The position numbers and the translations under genes were made by a program. A stretch of 64,000 nucleotides of DNA from Neisseria subflava (GTDB lineage Bacteria; Pseudomonadota; Gammaproteobacteria; Burkholderiales; Neisseriaceae): NCBI RefSeq assembly GCF_003044935.1, contig NZ_POXP01000001.1, positions 310,001 to 374,000 of the forward strand. The letters run 5' to 3'. How positions within the stretch are numbered: the first letter of the stretch is position 1; the number at the start of each line of letters is the position of its first letter. Of this stretch, positions 53,648-63,808 are shown piece by piece. Below the pieces are notes generated by a model. That model saw nothing but the letters and a program-made list of their open reading frames with translations. It searched no databases and was not told the origin of the DNA.

Positions 53648-56128
53648 ATGAACAAAAATACTAAATCTTTAAATTTACGAGAAAAAGACCCGTATTTGGA
53701 GCGGGAGAAACAACGTTACGCTCATCCGTTGCCCAGCCGCGAATGGGTTATTGAATTATTGGAACAAAAAGGTGTGCCGACCAAAATCGAAGCTTTGGCA
53801 CATGAATTGTCGATTGCAGAAGATGAATATGAATTCTTCGAACGCCGTCTGAAAGCGATGGCGCGTGATGGTCAGGTGTTGATTAACAGACGTGGCGCGG
53901 TGTGTGCGGCAGAAAAATTGGCATTGGTTAAATGCCGTGTCGAGGCGCATAAAGACGGCTTTGGTTTTGCCGTGCCGCTAACGCCGACAGGCGAGGGCGA
54001 TTTTGTTTTGTATGAGCGTCAGATGCGTGGCGTGATGCATGGGGATATTGTTACCGTGCGTCCTGCTGGTATCGACCGCAGAGGCCGTCGTGAAGGTACG
54101 GTTTTGGATGTGGTGGAGCGTGCGCAGTCTAAAGTGGTCGGCCGTTTTTATATGGATCGCGGTGTGGCTATTTTGGAGGCCGAAGACAAGCGTTTGAGCC
54201 AAAGTATCGTGTTAGAGCCTGAAAGTGTGGCGAACTTTAAACCGCAATCCGGCCAAGTGATTGTGGCTGAAATTGAGACGTATCCTGAAGCGCATCGTCC
54301 TGCAGTGGCTAAGCTGATTGAAGTGTTGGGCGATTATGCCGACAGCGGTATGGAAATTGAAATCGCTGTACGCAAGCACCATTTGCCTCATCAATTCAGC
54401 GAAGCATGTGTCAAAGCCGCGAAGAAAATTCCTGATCATGTGCGTAAAACCGACTTGAAAGGGCGCGTGGATTTACGCGATTTGCCTTTGGTAACCATTG
54501 ACGGCGAAACTGCGCGGGACTTTGACGATGCGGTTTTTGCTGAAAAAGTCGGCCGCAATTACCGTTTGGTGGTAGCGATTGCCGATGTCAGCCATTATGT
54601 CCGTCCTGATGACGGAATTGATGTAGATGCTCAGGAACGCAGTACCAGCGTGTATTTCCCACGCCGCGTGATTCCGATGCTGCCGGAGAAGTTGTCCAAC
54701 GGTATCTGCTCGCTCAATCCTGATGTCGAACGCCTGTGTATGGTGTGCGATATGGTGATTACCTATGCAGGCAATATCAAGGAATACCGTTTCTATCCGG
54801 CAGTAATGCGTTCTCATGCGCGACTGACTTACAATCAAGTTTGGGATTGGATTTCAGACGGCCAGGATCATCCGTTTAAGCAGCAAATTGATACTCTGTA
54901 TCAGTTATTTAAAATCTTACAGAAAAAACGTTTTGAGCGTGGCGCGGTTGAGTTTGAGAGCGTTGAGACTCAGATGATTTTTGATGACAACGGTAAAATC
55001 GACAAGATTGTTCCCGTCGTCCGCAACGATGCGCACAAGCTGATTGAAGAATGTATGTTGGCAGCGAATGTTTGCGCGGCAGAATTTTTGCTGAAAAACA
55101 AACATACGGCTTTGTTCCGCAATCACTTGGGCCCGACTCCTGAAAAACTGGCTACTTTACGCGAGCAGCTTGGTTTACTGGGGCTGAGTTTGGGGGGCGG
55201 CGATAATCCGACGCCGAAAGACTATGCTGCGCTTGCCGAGCAATTTAAAAACCGTCCGGACGCGGAGCTGTTGCAAGTGATGATGTTGCGTTCTATGCAG
55301 CAGGCGGTTTATGAGCCGCATTGCGACGGTCATTTTGGTCTGGCTTATAGCGCATATACACACTTTACTTCGCCTATCCGCCGTTATCCTGATTTGACGG
55401 TCCATCGTGCCATCAAGGCTGTGTTGAACGGACAAACTTACCAACCCAATAAAACCTGGCAGGCTTTGGGCGTGCATACCTCTTTCTGTGAGCGCCGAGC
55501 AGATGATGCCAGCCGCGATGTGGAAAACTGGCTGAAAACTTATTATATGCGCGACAAAGTCGGCGAAGTCTTTAGTGGCAAGATTTCGGGCATGACCAGC
55601 TTCGGTATTTTTGTAACGTTGGACGATATTCATATCGATGGCTTGGTACATATCAGCGATTTGGGAGAAGATTATTTCAACTTCCGTCCTGAAATTATGG
55701 CGATTGAGGGCGAACGCAGCGGTGTCCGTTTCAACATGGGCGATACGGTCACTGTGAAAGTCGCTCGTGCCGATTTGGATACCAGTAAGATTGATTTGAC
55801 CTTAGTCAGCGGCGGTTCGGTCGGTAAGAAACGTGGCAGTAGAAAAGCAAAACCTGTGAGCAAGCCGATAGCTGCTGACAAACCTGTCGAAAAGCGTAAG
55901 CGTAAACTTTCGGCTAAAGAAATTGATGAAGCGTTGGCCGCTCCTGTGAAGGCAAAGAAGAGCAAGGTGAAAAGTAAACCTGCCTCCAAGCCGGCCAAGC
56001 CAAGCAAACCTAAAGCCGTAAGCAAGAAAAAAGTGCAGGCGAAAACAGCTTCCGTCAAAGCAGGGGGTAAAAATAATGCTCAAGGCAAAAGCGTGAAGAT
56101 TAAAGTGAAGAAAGCTGCTAAGAAATAA
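53648..56128 (+). CDS. rnr: Ribonuclease R
   Basis: Processive 3'-5' exoribonuclease that degrades structured RNA. About 826 residues from ATG 53648 (MNKNTKSLNLREKDPYLERE); ATG 53633 would add five residues and neither has a clear ribosome site. Domains: winged N-terminus, cold-shock domains (CRVEAHKDGFGFAVPL), RNB catalytic core with TARDFDDAVFAEK and SVYFPRRVIPMLP, an S1 domain (GEVFSGKISGMTSFGIFVTL) and a long lysine-rich tail (from ~740) able to bind nucleic acid. Confidence 0.93.
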   Translation: MNKNTKSLNLREKDPYLEREKQRYAHPLPSREWVIELLEQKGVPTKIEALAHELSIAEDEYEFFERRLKAMARDGQVLINRRGAVCAAEKLALVKCRVEAHKDGFGFAVPLTPTGEGDFVLYERQMRGVMHGDIVTVRPAGIDRRGRREGTVLDVVERAQSKVVGRFYMDRGVAILEAEDKRLSQSIVLEPESVANFKPQSGQVIVAEIETYPEAHRPAVAKLIEVLGDYADSGMEIEIAVRKHHLPHQFSEACVKAAKKIPDHVRKTDLKGRVDLRDLPLVTIDGETARDFDDAVFAEKVGRNYRLVVAIADVSHYVRPDDGIDVDAQERSTSVYFPRRVIPMLPEKLSNGICSLNPDVERLCMVCDMVITYAGNIKEYRFYPAVMRSHARLTYNQVWDWISDGQDHPFKQQIDTLYQLFKILQKKRFERGAVEFESVETQMIFDDNGKIDKIVPVVRNDAHKLIEECMLAANVCAAEFLLKNKHTALFRNHLGPTPEKLATLREQLGLLGLSLGGGDNPTPKDYAALAEQFKNRPDAELLQVMMLRSMQQAVYEPHCDGHFGLAYSAYTHFTSPIRRYPDLTVHRAIKAVLNGQTYQPNKTWQALGVHTSFCERRADDASRDVENWLKTYYMRDKVGEVFSGKISGMTSFGIFVTLDDIHIDGLVHISDLGEDYFNFRPEIMAIEGERSGVRFNMGDTVTVKVARADLDTSKIDLTLVSGGSVGKKRGSRKAKPVSKPIAADKPVEKRKRKLSAKEIDEALAAPVKAKKSKVKSKPASKPAKPSKPKAVSKKKVQAKTASVKAGGKNNAQGKSVKIKVKKAAKK

Positions 56129-56138
56129 GCTGCATTCA

Positions 56139-56174
56139 ATTCAGGCCGTCTGAAAAATTTCAGACGGCCTGAAT
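56139..56174 (+). terminator. DUS-pair hairpin after rnr
   Basis: ATTCAGGCCGTCTGAAA and its full complement with a minimal loop; the stem is longer than most, but only a short T-run follows. Confidence 0.7.
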
Positions 56175-56209
56175 TTGTGATTTTATGAATAAAACCAAGG
56201 ATAAATAAG

Positions 56210-56557
56210 ATGATAAAACTATACGGTATTCCCAATTGCGATACGGTTAAAAAAGCGCGCAGTTGGTTGGCGGAAAACGGCATTGAGTTTGAGTTTGTAG
56301 ATTTTAAGAAAAACGCCCCGACTGCCGAATTGATTGATGGCTGGATGGAGCAGGTAGCTTTGGAAATTTTGCTCAATAAAAGAGGCACGACTTGGCGCAA
56401 GTTGGATAAAGATGCGCAAGAATCTGCCGCCACAAAAGAAGGTGCGATTGCTTTAATGGTGGAAAATCCCAGCATCATCAAGCGGCCTGTATTGGTCAAA
56501 GAAGGACAGGTTCATGTCGGATTTTCAGTAGAAGCGTATCAGGAAATTTTCGGATAA
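56210..56557 (+). CDS. ArsC/Spx family (YffB-like) protein
   Basis: 115 residues with a thioredoxin-like start KLYGIPNCDTVKKARSWLAENGIEFEFVDFKK. A single cysteine (Cys10) sits in the place of the ArsC/Spx active site. TTWRKLDKDAQ and MVENPSIIKRPVLVKEG match the YffB subgroup, which is thought to be glutathione-linked rather than a true arsenate reductase. Function is not settled. Confidence 0.82.
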   Translation: MIKLYGIPNCDTVKKARSWLAENGIEFEFVDFKKNAPTAELIDGWMEQVALEILLNKRGTTWRKLDKDAQESAATKEGAIALMVENPSIIKRPVLVKEGQVHVGFSVEAYQEIFG

Positions 56558-56703
56558 GGTATTTTTAGATTTTTAGGCCGTCTGAAAAAAGCAAGCCTCG
56601 AAAAAATACGTTACAATACGCGCTTTGAGCCTGTTTTCAGGATTTTAAGATTTTTGCGGCAGCATTTTCCGGCTGCCGCGCCAAACTTTTCTTTCGGATA
56701 AAT

Positions 56704-58557
56704 ATGTTCCATATTGTTGAAAAATATAAAACACCCGCCCAGATTGTTTTAGGTATCATCGGTCTGACCTTTATCGGATTCGGTGCCAATAACTTGTCTT
56801 CGCCGGGTTCTGATTACATTGTCAAAGTCGGGGATGAGAAGGTCAGCGAGCATGCTTTACAGATTGCGATACAGAATGAGCAGGCTGCCGGCAATAATGC
56901 GCCTTCGCGTGATGCTATATTCCAATCTTTATTGCAACGTGCTTACCTGAAGCAGGGTGCCAAGCTGATGGGCATTGCTGTGTCTCAGGAACAAATCAAG
57001 CAAGTTATCGTGGATGATCCGAATTTCCATGATGCTTCCGGCAAATTTAGTCAGGATTTGCTCAAGAAGTATTTGGATCAGCGCAAAATGACAGAGGATC
57101 AGTTTGTTGAAGATATCCGCGAACAGTTCCAATTGCAAAATCTGTTGAATTTGGTGCAAAACGGTGCTTTGGTCAGCGATGCGCAAGCGCGTCAGTTGAT
57201 TAACCTGACTCAAGCAACACGTACCATCCGGTCATTTACTTTCAGCCCTGAAGCATTTGCGGCACAAGTAAAAGTAGATGATGCGGCTTTGCAAAAGTAT
57301 TATGAAGCGCATAAAAAAGATTACTTGATTCCTCAAGCCGTTAAGCTGGAATATGTGGCTTTGAACATCAAAGATTTGGCTGATAAGCAAACCGTCAGTG
57401 CGGAAGAAGTACAAAAAGCTTACGACAGCAAAAGTGTAGATTTGTCGCCAAGAGCCGAAATTGCGCATATTTTCATTCCGGTCATGCCTAACGGAGATGA
57501 AGCAAGCAATGCGGAAATTAAAGCCGAAGTAGACAAAATGGCTGCAGAGCTCAAAGCGCATCCAGATGCTTTTGCTGAGCTGGCAGCCAAGTACTCCAAA
57601 GATTTGTCCAGCAGCAATAAAGGCGGCAATTTGGGCTACCTGAGCAAAAGCGGTGGCAGTGGCTTTGGACCTGAATTTGATAAAGCGGCATTTGCATTGG
57701 GCAAAGGCGAAGTCAGCGATACCGTTAAATCGTCTTTGGGTTATCACGTCATTAAAGTTTTGAATGTCGAAGCTGAGCCGACTTTGGAACAAGCCAAAGC
57801 GCGTATTGAAGCAGCCTTGAAACTGAAAAAAGCGGCTTCTGCCTTTAATGCCGCTAAAGAAAAACTGGGTGAAGATACCTTCAATGATCCATCTTCTTTG
57901 GCAAAAGCAGCTGCCAATTCAGGTTTGAAAGTAGAAAGCCTGGATGAATGGGTGACCAAAGCGGGCGCGAAAGAAGCCGGCTTGCCTGAAGCGTTGATTA
58001 ATGCCGCGTTTAGTGATGATGTACTGAAGAAAAAACACAATTCTGAAGTCATTGCCATCAACAACGAAACCGTTTGGGTCATTCGTGCGAAAGAAGTGCG
58101 CGAAGAGAAAATCGCACCATTTGCGGAAGTCAAAGACACTGTCCGTGCAGCATATCAGCGCTCTGAAGCCGCCAAACTGGCAGAGAAAAAAGCCCAGGAA
58201 ACTTTGGCCGCATTGAAAGCCGGTAAAGCTGCCGATGTTCAATGGTCGCCTGTTTCTCAATTGAGTGCGCAAGATGCACGTAAAACCATGTCTCCGGAGG
58301 CTTATGCAGCTTTGTTGAAAGCGCACCCTGTCGGCGGTAAACCTGCGTACGCATTGTTGGAAGGTATGCCTGCACCAGTGATTATGGAAGTTCAGAGCAT
58401 TTCTGCTCCTGAAAATGCCGATTCACAGATTCCGGCTGCCAAACAGGCTTTGGTTCAGCAGCTTTCCGCCAATGTTTTCGATGCCTTGCTCCAGTATTTG
58501 GATAAGAAAATCGATCGTACGCAAGGTGCACAACAAGTTAATAATGCTGCCGAATAA
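56704..58557 (+). CDS. ppiD: Peptidyl-prolyl isomerase PpiD-like, membrane-anchored
   Basis: Periplasmic folding factor held by one N-terminal helix (KTPAQIVLGIIGLTFIGFGA, about residues 10-30). 617 residues. A SurA_N-like chaperone part is followed by a parvulin domain around 255-360 (AEIAHIFIPVMPNGD; ELAAKYSKDLSSSNKGGNLGYLSKSG; LGYHVIKVLNVE) and a long helical C-terminus. It sits upstream of recR. Confidence 0.88.
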   Translation: MFHIVEKYKTPAQIVLGIIGLTFIGFGANNLSSPGSDYIVKVGDEKVSEHALQIAIQNEQAAGNNAPSRDAIFQSLLQRAYLKQGAKLMGIAVSQEQIKQVIVDDPNFHDASGKFSQDLLKKYLDQRKMTEDQFVEDIREQFQLQNLLNLVQNGALVSDAQARQLINLTQATRTIRSFTFSPEAFAAQVKVDDAALQKYYEAHKKDYLIPQAVKLEYVALNIKDLADKQTVSAEEVQKAYDSKSVDLSPRAEIAHIFIPVMPNGDEASNAEIKAEVDKMAAELKAHPDAFAELAAKYSKDLSSSNKGGNLGYLSKSGGSGFGPEFDKAAFALGKGEVSDTVKSSLGYHVIKVLNVEAEPTLEQAKARIEAALKLKKAASAFNAAKEKLGEDTFNDPSSLAKAAANSGLKVESLDEWVTKAGAKEAGLPEALINAAFSDDVLKKKHNSEVIAINNETVWVIRAKEVREEKIAPFAEVKDTVRAAYQRSEAAKLAEKKAQETLAALKAGKAADVQWSPVSQLSAQDARKTMSPEAYAALLKAHPVGGKPAYALLEGMPAPVIMEVQSISAPENADSQIPAAKQALVQQLSANVFDALLQYLDKKIDRTQGAQQVNNAAE

Positions 58558-58639
58558 GCAGAATATTAGAGTAGGGCAGCCGGATGAATTCCGGCTGTTT
58601 TCTTATTTTTAGCTATCTTTTTAAAGGCCGTCTGAAATC

Positions 58640-59245
58640 ATGAGTAAAAATCCTGATGCCTTTGTCCGCTTGATTAATGCATTAAAAATCCTGCCTAATG
58701 TCGGCCCGAAATCCGCTCAACGCATGGCTTACCAGCTTTTACAGTACAAACGCGAAGAAGCGCAGGAGTTGGTGGATGCTTTGCAGTTTGCCTTGAGACA
58801 GGTGCAGCATTGTCGGATGTGCAATACATTTTGCGAAGGCGATTTGTGTGAAATTTGCGCAGACGAAAAACGCGATAAAAGCCGTTTGATGATTGTGCAT
58901 ATGCCGGCGGATGTCTCCAGCATGGAGGCGGCCAATTGCCATGATGGCCTGTATTTTGTTTTGATGGGGCAAGTCAGCCCGGCGCAGGGGATGGATATTT
59001 CGGCAGTCGCATTAGATAAGCTGGTGGCCCGTTTGCAGGCGAGTGATATTGAGGAAATTATCATTGCAACCAACTTCACAGCCGAAGGCGACGCGACAGC
59101 ATATATATTGGCGGAATTGTTTAAAAATCTTCCTTATAAAGTCAGCCGGTTGGCAAGGGGAATCCCTTTGGGCGGCGAGATGGAATATGTGGATGCCGGT
59201 ACTTTGGCACAAGCTGTTTACGATAGAAGAAATATCCAATCTTAA
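58640..59245 (+). CDS. recR: Recombination mediator protein RecR
   Basis: Works with RecFO to load RecA on gaps. 201 residues. The helix-hairpin-helix ILPNVGPKSAQRMAYQLL, the zinc finger CRMCNTFCEGDLCEIC (Cys58, 61, 70, 73) and the TOPRIM region MIVHMPADVSSMEA are present. A DUS ends seven bases before the start codon, so the uptake sequence occupies the ribosome-binding region and no classical Shine-Dalgarno is seen. Confidence 0.96.
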   Translation: MSKNPDAFVRLINALKILPNVGPKSAQRMAYQLLQYKREEAQELVDALQFALRQVQHCRMCNTFCEGDLCEICADEKRDKSRLMIVHMPADVSSMEAANCHDGLYFVLMGQVSPAQGMDISAVALDKLVARLQASDIEEIIIATNFTAEGDATAYILAELFKNLPYKVSRLARGIPLGGEMEYVDAGTLAQAVYDRRNIQS

Positions 59246-59255
59246 ATGCCAATAT

Positions 59256-59292
59256 AAAAAGGCCGTCTGAATGTTTTTCAGACGGCCTTTTC
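59256..59292. terminator. Bidirectional DUS-pair terminator
   Basis: AAAAAGGCCGTCTGAA and TTCAGACGGCCTTTT between recR and the convergent small secreted gene. Confidence 0.85.
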
Positions 59293-59307
59293 ATTGATTA
59301 AATCAGA

Positions 59308-59595
59308 TTATTTGCAGCTGACGCCTTGAATTTGAGGAGTATCGCCGTTGCCGACTTTGAATGCGCATTTGGTTGCGCTGCTGCCGGATACGGTAACAAC
59401 ACCGTTTCCGCTGTTGAGGCTGACAGGTTCTTTTACGCCCATGCCGACAGCAGTGGCTGCCAGTTTTTGAACATCGGCGTCGGAGTAAGCGGTATTGTTT
59501 GAACTGATTTTGATTTCTTTGGCGGCATATGCATTGAAGCTGAATGATAAACCTACAGCTACGGATACGAGAGCCAAGAATTTTTTGCTGTTCAT
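59308..59595 (-). CDS. Small secreted protein of unknown function
   Basis: 95 residues with a Sec signal peptide (MNSKKFLALVSVAVGLSFSFNAYA, cleavage after AYA). The mature ~71 residues contain two cysteines (TKCAFKVG, GVSCK) that could form a disulfide joining the end of the chain. No family recognised. The start follows AAGGAAA on the leftward strand. Probably periplasmic. Confidence 0.7.
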   Translation of the reverse strand: MNSKKFLALVSVAVGLSFSFNAYAAKEIKISSNNTAYSDADVQKLAATAVGMGVKEPVSLNSGNGVVTVSGSSATKCAFKVGNGDTPQIQGVSCK

Positions 59596-59809
59596 TAGTG
59601 TATTTCCTTTTTGATGGTGACAAAGTGTGTCACAGCTTCAGAATAAGGGCGATTGGCCGATTGTGCAAGTTTTTCGGCGGAATTTACGGGAAGATACATG
59701 GTTTTACATACACCTTATCCTTGAATGCTACATCAGTCGGGCAATCGGACGACCTGTCGGTTTTACGGTACAATAAGTATTTTTTGACAAACGAATGAGG
59801 CATTTTTGA

Positions 59810-61060
59810 ATGGCTTCTTTAGAAACTTGGATAGGCCTGCGCTATCTGCGTGCGAAAAAACGCAACGGCTTTATGTCATTTATTACCATGATTTCAATCG
59901 CCGGTATCGCCTTGGGCGTAACGGCTCTGATTGTGGTGTTATCGGTAATGAATGGATTTCAGAAAGAGATACGCGGTCAATTGTTGAATGTCGCACCTCA
60001 TGCGGAAATCGGCTATTACGATGTCGGCAGTGCGCCGGGTTGGCAGAGTTTGCGCGAATTTGTAAAAGGCAAAAAGGAAGTGTTGGCTAGCGCGCCTTAT
60101 GTTTCCGATCAAGCTTTGCTTGCCAATGCCGGCGAAGTGCGCGGTGTGCAGATACGCGGTATTTTGCCGTCTGAAGAAAAAAATGTCGTTGATTACGGCA
60201 AGGATATGCCGGCCGGCAGTTTTGACGATTTGAAGCCGGGCGAATTTGATATTATTTTGGGTCAAGGGCTTGCTGAGGCATTGGGCACGGAGATTGGCGG
60301 CAAGGTTACAGTGATTACGCCAGAGGGTAATGTTACTCCTGCCGGCGTGGTGCCACGCTTGAAGCAGTTTAATGTGGTTGGTGTGGTAAAAACCGGTGTT
60401 TATGAGGTCGATAATACCTTGGCCATGACGCATATCAAGGATGCACAAGTCTTGTATCGACTGGGAGAAAATGTCGGTGGGCTGCGTTTGCGACTGGCTG
60501 ATCCTCAGAATGCGCCCTCTTTCATTGCCAAGTTGATTCCTGATGCTAAAAAAGATGAAGTATGGGTGCGTGACTGGACGTTTAACAACCGCAGCTATTT
60601 TGAAGCTGTTGAGTTGGAAAAACGCATGATGTTTATCATTTTGACACTGATTATCGCGGTTGCTGCGTTTAACCTCGTTTCTTCTTTGGTAATGGCGGTA
60701 ACGGAAAAGCAAGCCGATATTGCAATTTTGCGTACGTTGGGTTTGTCCCCGGGCGGCGTCATGAAGATTTTCTTGGTGCAGGGTGCTTTTGCGGGGTTCT
60801 TTGGTACGCTTGTTGGTGTCGTATGCGGTGTATTGCTGGGTTGGAATGTCGGTAAGATTGTCGCATTTTTTGAAGACCTGTTTGGCGTGCATTTGATTAA
60901 CTCACAGGTTTATTTCATCGATTACCTGCCTAGTGATGTGAATTTGAAGGATGTCGCCGTTATTGCCTGCATTTCGCTTGGCTTGGCATTTATCGCCACA
61001 CTGTATCCGAGCTGGCGTGCTGCGAAAACCCAACCCGCGGAGGCTTTACGTTATGAGTAA
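59810..61060 (+). CDS. lolC: Lipoprotein-releasing ABC transporter permease LolC
   Basis: Inner-membrane subunit of the Lol system that sends lipoproteins to LolA and the outer membrane. 416 residues. N-terminal helix ([31 protein letters not shown]), a large periplasmic domain (~50-265) and three C-terminal helices with [20 protein letters not shown] and the final [19 protein letters not shown] single permease beside lolD fits a LolCD arrangement; whether it is LolC, LolE or a hybrid (LolF) cannot be told by eye. Overlaps lolD by eight bases. Confidence 0.88.
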   Translation: MASLETWIGLRYLRAKKRNGFMSFITMISIAGIALGVTALIVVLSVMNGFQKEIRGQLLNVAPHAEIGYYDVGSAPGWQSLREFVKGKKEVLASAPYVSDQALLANAGEVRGVQIRGILPSEEKNVVDYGKDMPAGSFDDLKPGEFDIILGQGLAEALGTEIGGKVTVITPEGNVTPAGVVPRLKQFNVVGVVKTGVYEVDNTLAMTHIKDAQVLYRLGENVGGLRLRLADPQNAPSFIAKLIPDAKKDEVWVRDWTFNNRSYFEAVELEKRMMFIILTLIIAVAAFNLVSSLVMAVTEKQADIAILRTLGLSPGGVMKIFLVQGAFAGFFGTLVGVVCGVLLGWNVGKIVAFFEDLFGVHLINSQVYFIDYLPSDVNLKDVAVIACISLGLAFIATLYPSWRAAKTQPAEALRYE

Positions 61061-61736
61061 GACAATTTTGAAATGTATCGGCGTTGGCAAAAGCTATAAT
61101 GACGGCGCATTGAATGTACAAGTGTTGAATCATTTGGATTTTGAAGTTGCCGAAGCGGAAAGCGTGAGTATTATCGGTTCATCAGGCAGCGGTAAATCTA
61201 CGTTGCTGCACCTTCTTGGTGGCTTGGATATGCCGTCTGAAGGCAAGGTAATATTGATGGATCAGGATTTGGGCGGTTTGAGCCAAAAACAGTTGGGCGA
61301 ATTGCGCAACCGTTATTTGGGCTTTGTGTATCAGTTCCACCATCTATTGCCTGAGTTTTCTGCGTTGGAAAATGTCATGATGCCGCTTTTAATCGGCAAA
61401 ATGCCCAAGGCTATGGCCGAGGAGAAGGCTGTCAAGATGCTGAAGAAGGTCGGCTTGGACAAGCGTATGCTGCACCGTCCAAGCGAACTTTCCGGCGGCG
61501 AGCGTCAGCGTGCGGCGATTGCCCGTGCTTTGGTTAATAAGCCGAAATGCCTGTTGGCGGATGAACCGACGGGGAACCTTGACCGTAAAAATGCGCAAAA
61601 TGTGCTGGACATGATGCTGGATTTGAAACGCGAATTGAACACCAGCCTGATTGTAGTGACCCATGATGATGAGCTGGCTGAGCGTTTCGACAGGGTAATG
61701 ACCATGAAAGACGGCAGCCTGCAAGTGCTGCAATAA
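61053..61736 (+). CDS. lolD: Lipoprotein-releasing ATPase LolD
   Basis: ATPase of the Lol transporter. 227 residues from ATG 61053, inside the end of lolC (ATGAGTAA). Walker A is GSSGSGKST (42-50), Q-loop [20 protein letters not shown] has the LolD-typical FHHLLPEF, signature ELSGGERQR and Walker [12 protein letters not shown] follow. A longer non-ATG frame into lolC is rejected. Confidence 0.95.
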   Translation: MSKTILKCIGVGKSYNDGALNVQVLNHLDFEVAEAESVSIIGSSGSGKSTLLHLLGGLDMPSEGKVILMDQDLGGLSQKQLGELRNRYLGFVYQFHHLLPEFSALENVMMPLLIGKMPKAMAEEKAVKMLKKVGLDKRMLHRPSELSGGERQRAAIARALVNKPKCLLADEPTGNLDRKNAQNVLDMMLDLKRELNTSLIVVTHDDELAERFDRVMTMKDGSLQVLQ

Positions 61737-61781
61737 GGTTATTATTTCAGGCAAATATTTTATGCTTTGAACGGTATAATA

Positions 61782-61839
61782 GAGGCCGTCTGAAAAATAG
61801 GTTTTCATTTATGGAAACACTGTTTTTCAGACGGCCTTT
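61782..61839 (+). repeat. Widely spaced inverted DUS pair between lolD and recD
   Basis: GAGGCCGTCTGAAAAA and TTTTTCAGACGGCC enclose a ~25-base spacer with a further GTTTTCATTT/GGAAAC part. It may weakly terminate the lol transcript. Confidence 0.6.
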
Positions 61840-61867
61840 CTTTTTCCGTATCCATCAATCCTGAGCC

Positions 61868-63631
61868 ATGAACCCGACCGACTCTATCCTTTCCTCTGCC
61901 GCAGATGCGGCCATAGCGTTTTTCCGCCGCCACGAAGTACAGGGCGCATCCGTTATTGAGCCTTATGTGGTTCGACTGTTTGCAGCCTTGCAAAACGGGC
62001 ATTCGTTTATTTACTTGGATAAAGCGGATGTCGATGCCTTAAGCAATTTGCCGAATTTAGTCGGCAATGCGGATAAACCGCTTATCCTGCAAGGCAGGAA
62101 ATTGTTTTTAGGGCGGATGTGGCAGTTGGAGCATGATTTGGCTGTCGAAATCAAACGGCTGGCCAGTGCCGAGGCGGAAGAAGTGAATTTCATGGCGGCT
62201 TCAAAAAGCCTGAGTGATTGGTTTGATCCTAAAGACAGTAAAGAGCAGAGGGATGCTGCGGCTTTGGCCTTGCTGCAAAACTTTATGTTGATTACCGGCG
62301 GGCCGGGTACGGGTAAGACGACAACCGTCGCAAAGCTTTTGGGCCTGATTTGTAATAACAGTACGAAGTTGCCCCGTATCGCGTTGGCGGCACCGACGGG
62401 CAAAGCGGCTGCGCATATGGCACGGGCTTTGCAACGTGCTTTGGACGGTTTTGATTTGTCTCCGAGCGTCAAAGCGCATCTGGAAAACTTGGAAGGGCAG
62501 ACTGTCCATCGTTTGTTGAAACTGCGTCCGCCGCAAATGCGCCCTGCGTTCAATCATGAATATCCGCTTGCATTGGATGTTTTGGTGGTGGATGAGGCTT
62601 CGATGTTGGATTTGCCGCTGGTATTGGATTTATTGCGCGCCGTGCCGACCGGTTGTCGTTTGGTGTTGCTTGGCGATGAAAACCAGTTGCCGTCGGTTGG
62701 GTTAGGAGCCGTATTGGCGGCATTGTCGCGTCCAACGGCTTTGGATAAAGAAACCGCTGAAAAGCTGGAAGTGTACCTGCCCAATCATGGCTTTGAGATA
62801 AAAGGGCAGCCACAGGCTTTATCACAAAACAATGCCAAATTGACGTTCAGTCACCGTTTTGGTGCAGACAGCGGTATCGGCTGTTTGGCAAGGGCGGTGG
62901 TGTCCGGGGAAAAGCAAACTGCGGTCGAACAGTTTGACAAGTTCCCCAAAGAATTGGAAATGAAACCAGGCCGTCTGAAAGAGCAGGTTGCTTTACTGTA
63001 TCAAAAGCAACAGGATTATTGGCAGGCCGTGACAGAGAATAATGTTGCACTTGCCTATGGTCATGCTGCCGATGTGGTGGTATTGGCAGCTTGGCGGCAG
63101 GATGCGGATGATTTGAATCAGGCTTATCAAGAATACCTGCAACGACAAGGAAAAGTTTTGGGCGAAATGCCTTGGTTTGCCGGACAAATCATCATGATTA
63201 CGCACAATGATTACATGCTGGAAGTGTTTAACGGCGACATCGGGCTGATTATGAAAGATGAAGAATCGTTGAATGGCTTGTCTGCCTATTTTCCTGAGAA
63301 AGATGGATTCAAAAAAATTGCCATCAGCCGTTTGCCGGATTTTGAATCGGCTTTTGCTATGACTGTGCACAAGAGCCAAGGTTCGGAATATCGGGAAGTA
63401 TGGCTGTTACCTCCGTCAGTGCCTGCAACGACGGAGAGTGAAGAAGAGGCTCGAGGTTTAGATAAGGCTTTGCTTTACACAGCCATTACCCGCGCGCGTG
63501 AACGTTTTGTGTTTTGGGGAAATGCGGAGGAATTGTGTCAGGCTGTGGGATGCCATCAAAAACGCAGGACGGCATTGGCCGATGCCTTGAAATGGCAGTT
63601 TGAAGAGCCTGATGAGCAGGCTTCCGTTTGA
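61868..63631 (+). CDS. recD: Exodeoxyribonuclease V alpha subunit (RecD)
   Basis: 5'-3' helicase of RecBCD. 587 residues. Walker A is GGPGTGKTTT (144-153). VVDEASMLDLPLVLDLL and GDENQLPSVGLGAVL are helicase motifs II and III. SFAMTVHKSQGSEY-like (AFAMTVHKSQGSEYREV) and YTAITRARERFVFWG close the protein. An in-frame DUS lies near 62970 (GRLKE). recB and recC are not in the window. Confidence 0.94.
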   Translation: MNPTDSILSSAADAAIAFFRRHEVQGASVIEPYVVRLFAALQNGHSFIYLDKADVDALSNLPNLVGNADKPLILQGRKLFLGRMWQLEHDLAVEIKRLASAEAEEVNFMAASKSLSDWFDPKDSKEQRDAAALALLQNFMLITGGPGTGKTTTVAKLLGLICNNSTKLPRIALAAPTGKAAAHMARALQRALDGFDLSPSVKAHLENLEGQTVHRLLKLRPPQMRPAFNHEYPLALDVLVVDEASMLDLPLVLDLLRAVPTGCRLVLLGDENQLPSVGLGAVLAALSRPTALDKETAEKLEVYLPNHGFEIKGQPQALSQNNAKLTFSHRFGADSGIGCLARAVVSGEKQTAVEQFDKFPKELEMKPGRLKEQVALLYQKQQDYWQAVTENNVALAYGHAADVVVLAAWRQDADDLNQAYQEYLQRQGKVLGEMPWFAGQIIMITHNDYMLEVFNGDIGLIMKDEESLNGLSAYFPEKDGFKKIAISRLPDFESAFAMTVHKSQGSEYREVWLLPPSVPATTESEEEARGLDKALLYTAITRARERFVFWGNAEELCQAVGCHQKRRTALADALKWQFEEPDEQASV

Positions 63632-63678
63632 CCTGAATCAAGAGGCCGTCTGAAAGAGGATAAAGCGTTTAAATCTGC

Positions 63679-63707
63679 TTGACTGATTACACTAATTTAC
63701 ATACGAT
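63679..63707 (+). promoter_or_regulatory. Promoter of the right-edge gene
   Basis: TTGACT (63679-63684), exactly 17 bases, then TACGAT (63702-63707). TTGGAGAG ends nine bases before the start at 63809 and serves as ribosome site. Confidence 0.55.
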
Positions 63708-63808
63708 AAAAATAATTAGTAAATAAAATGAATAATTTATACAAAATTCATAATTTTGTACGCTTTATCGAATACTTCACTTTCAATATCTTCTTTTGGA
63801 GAGTCGGC

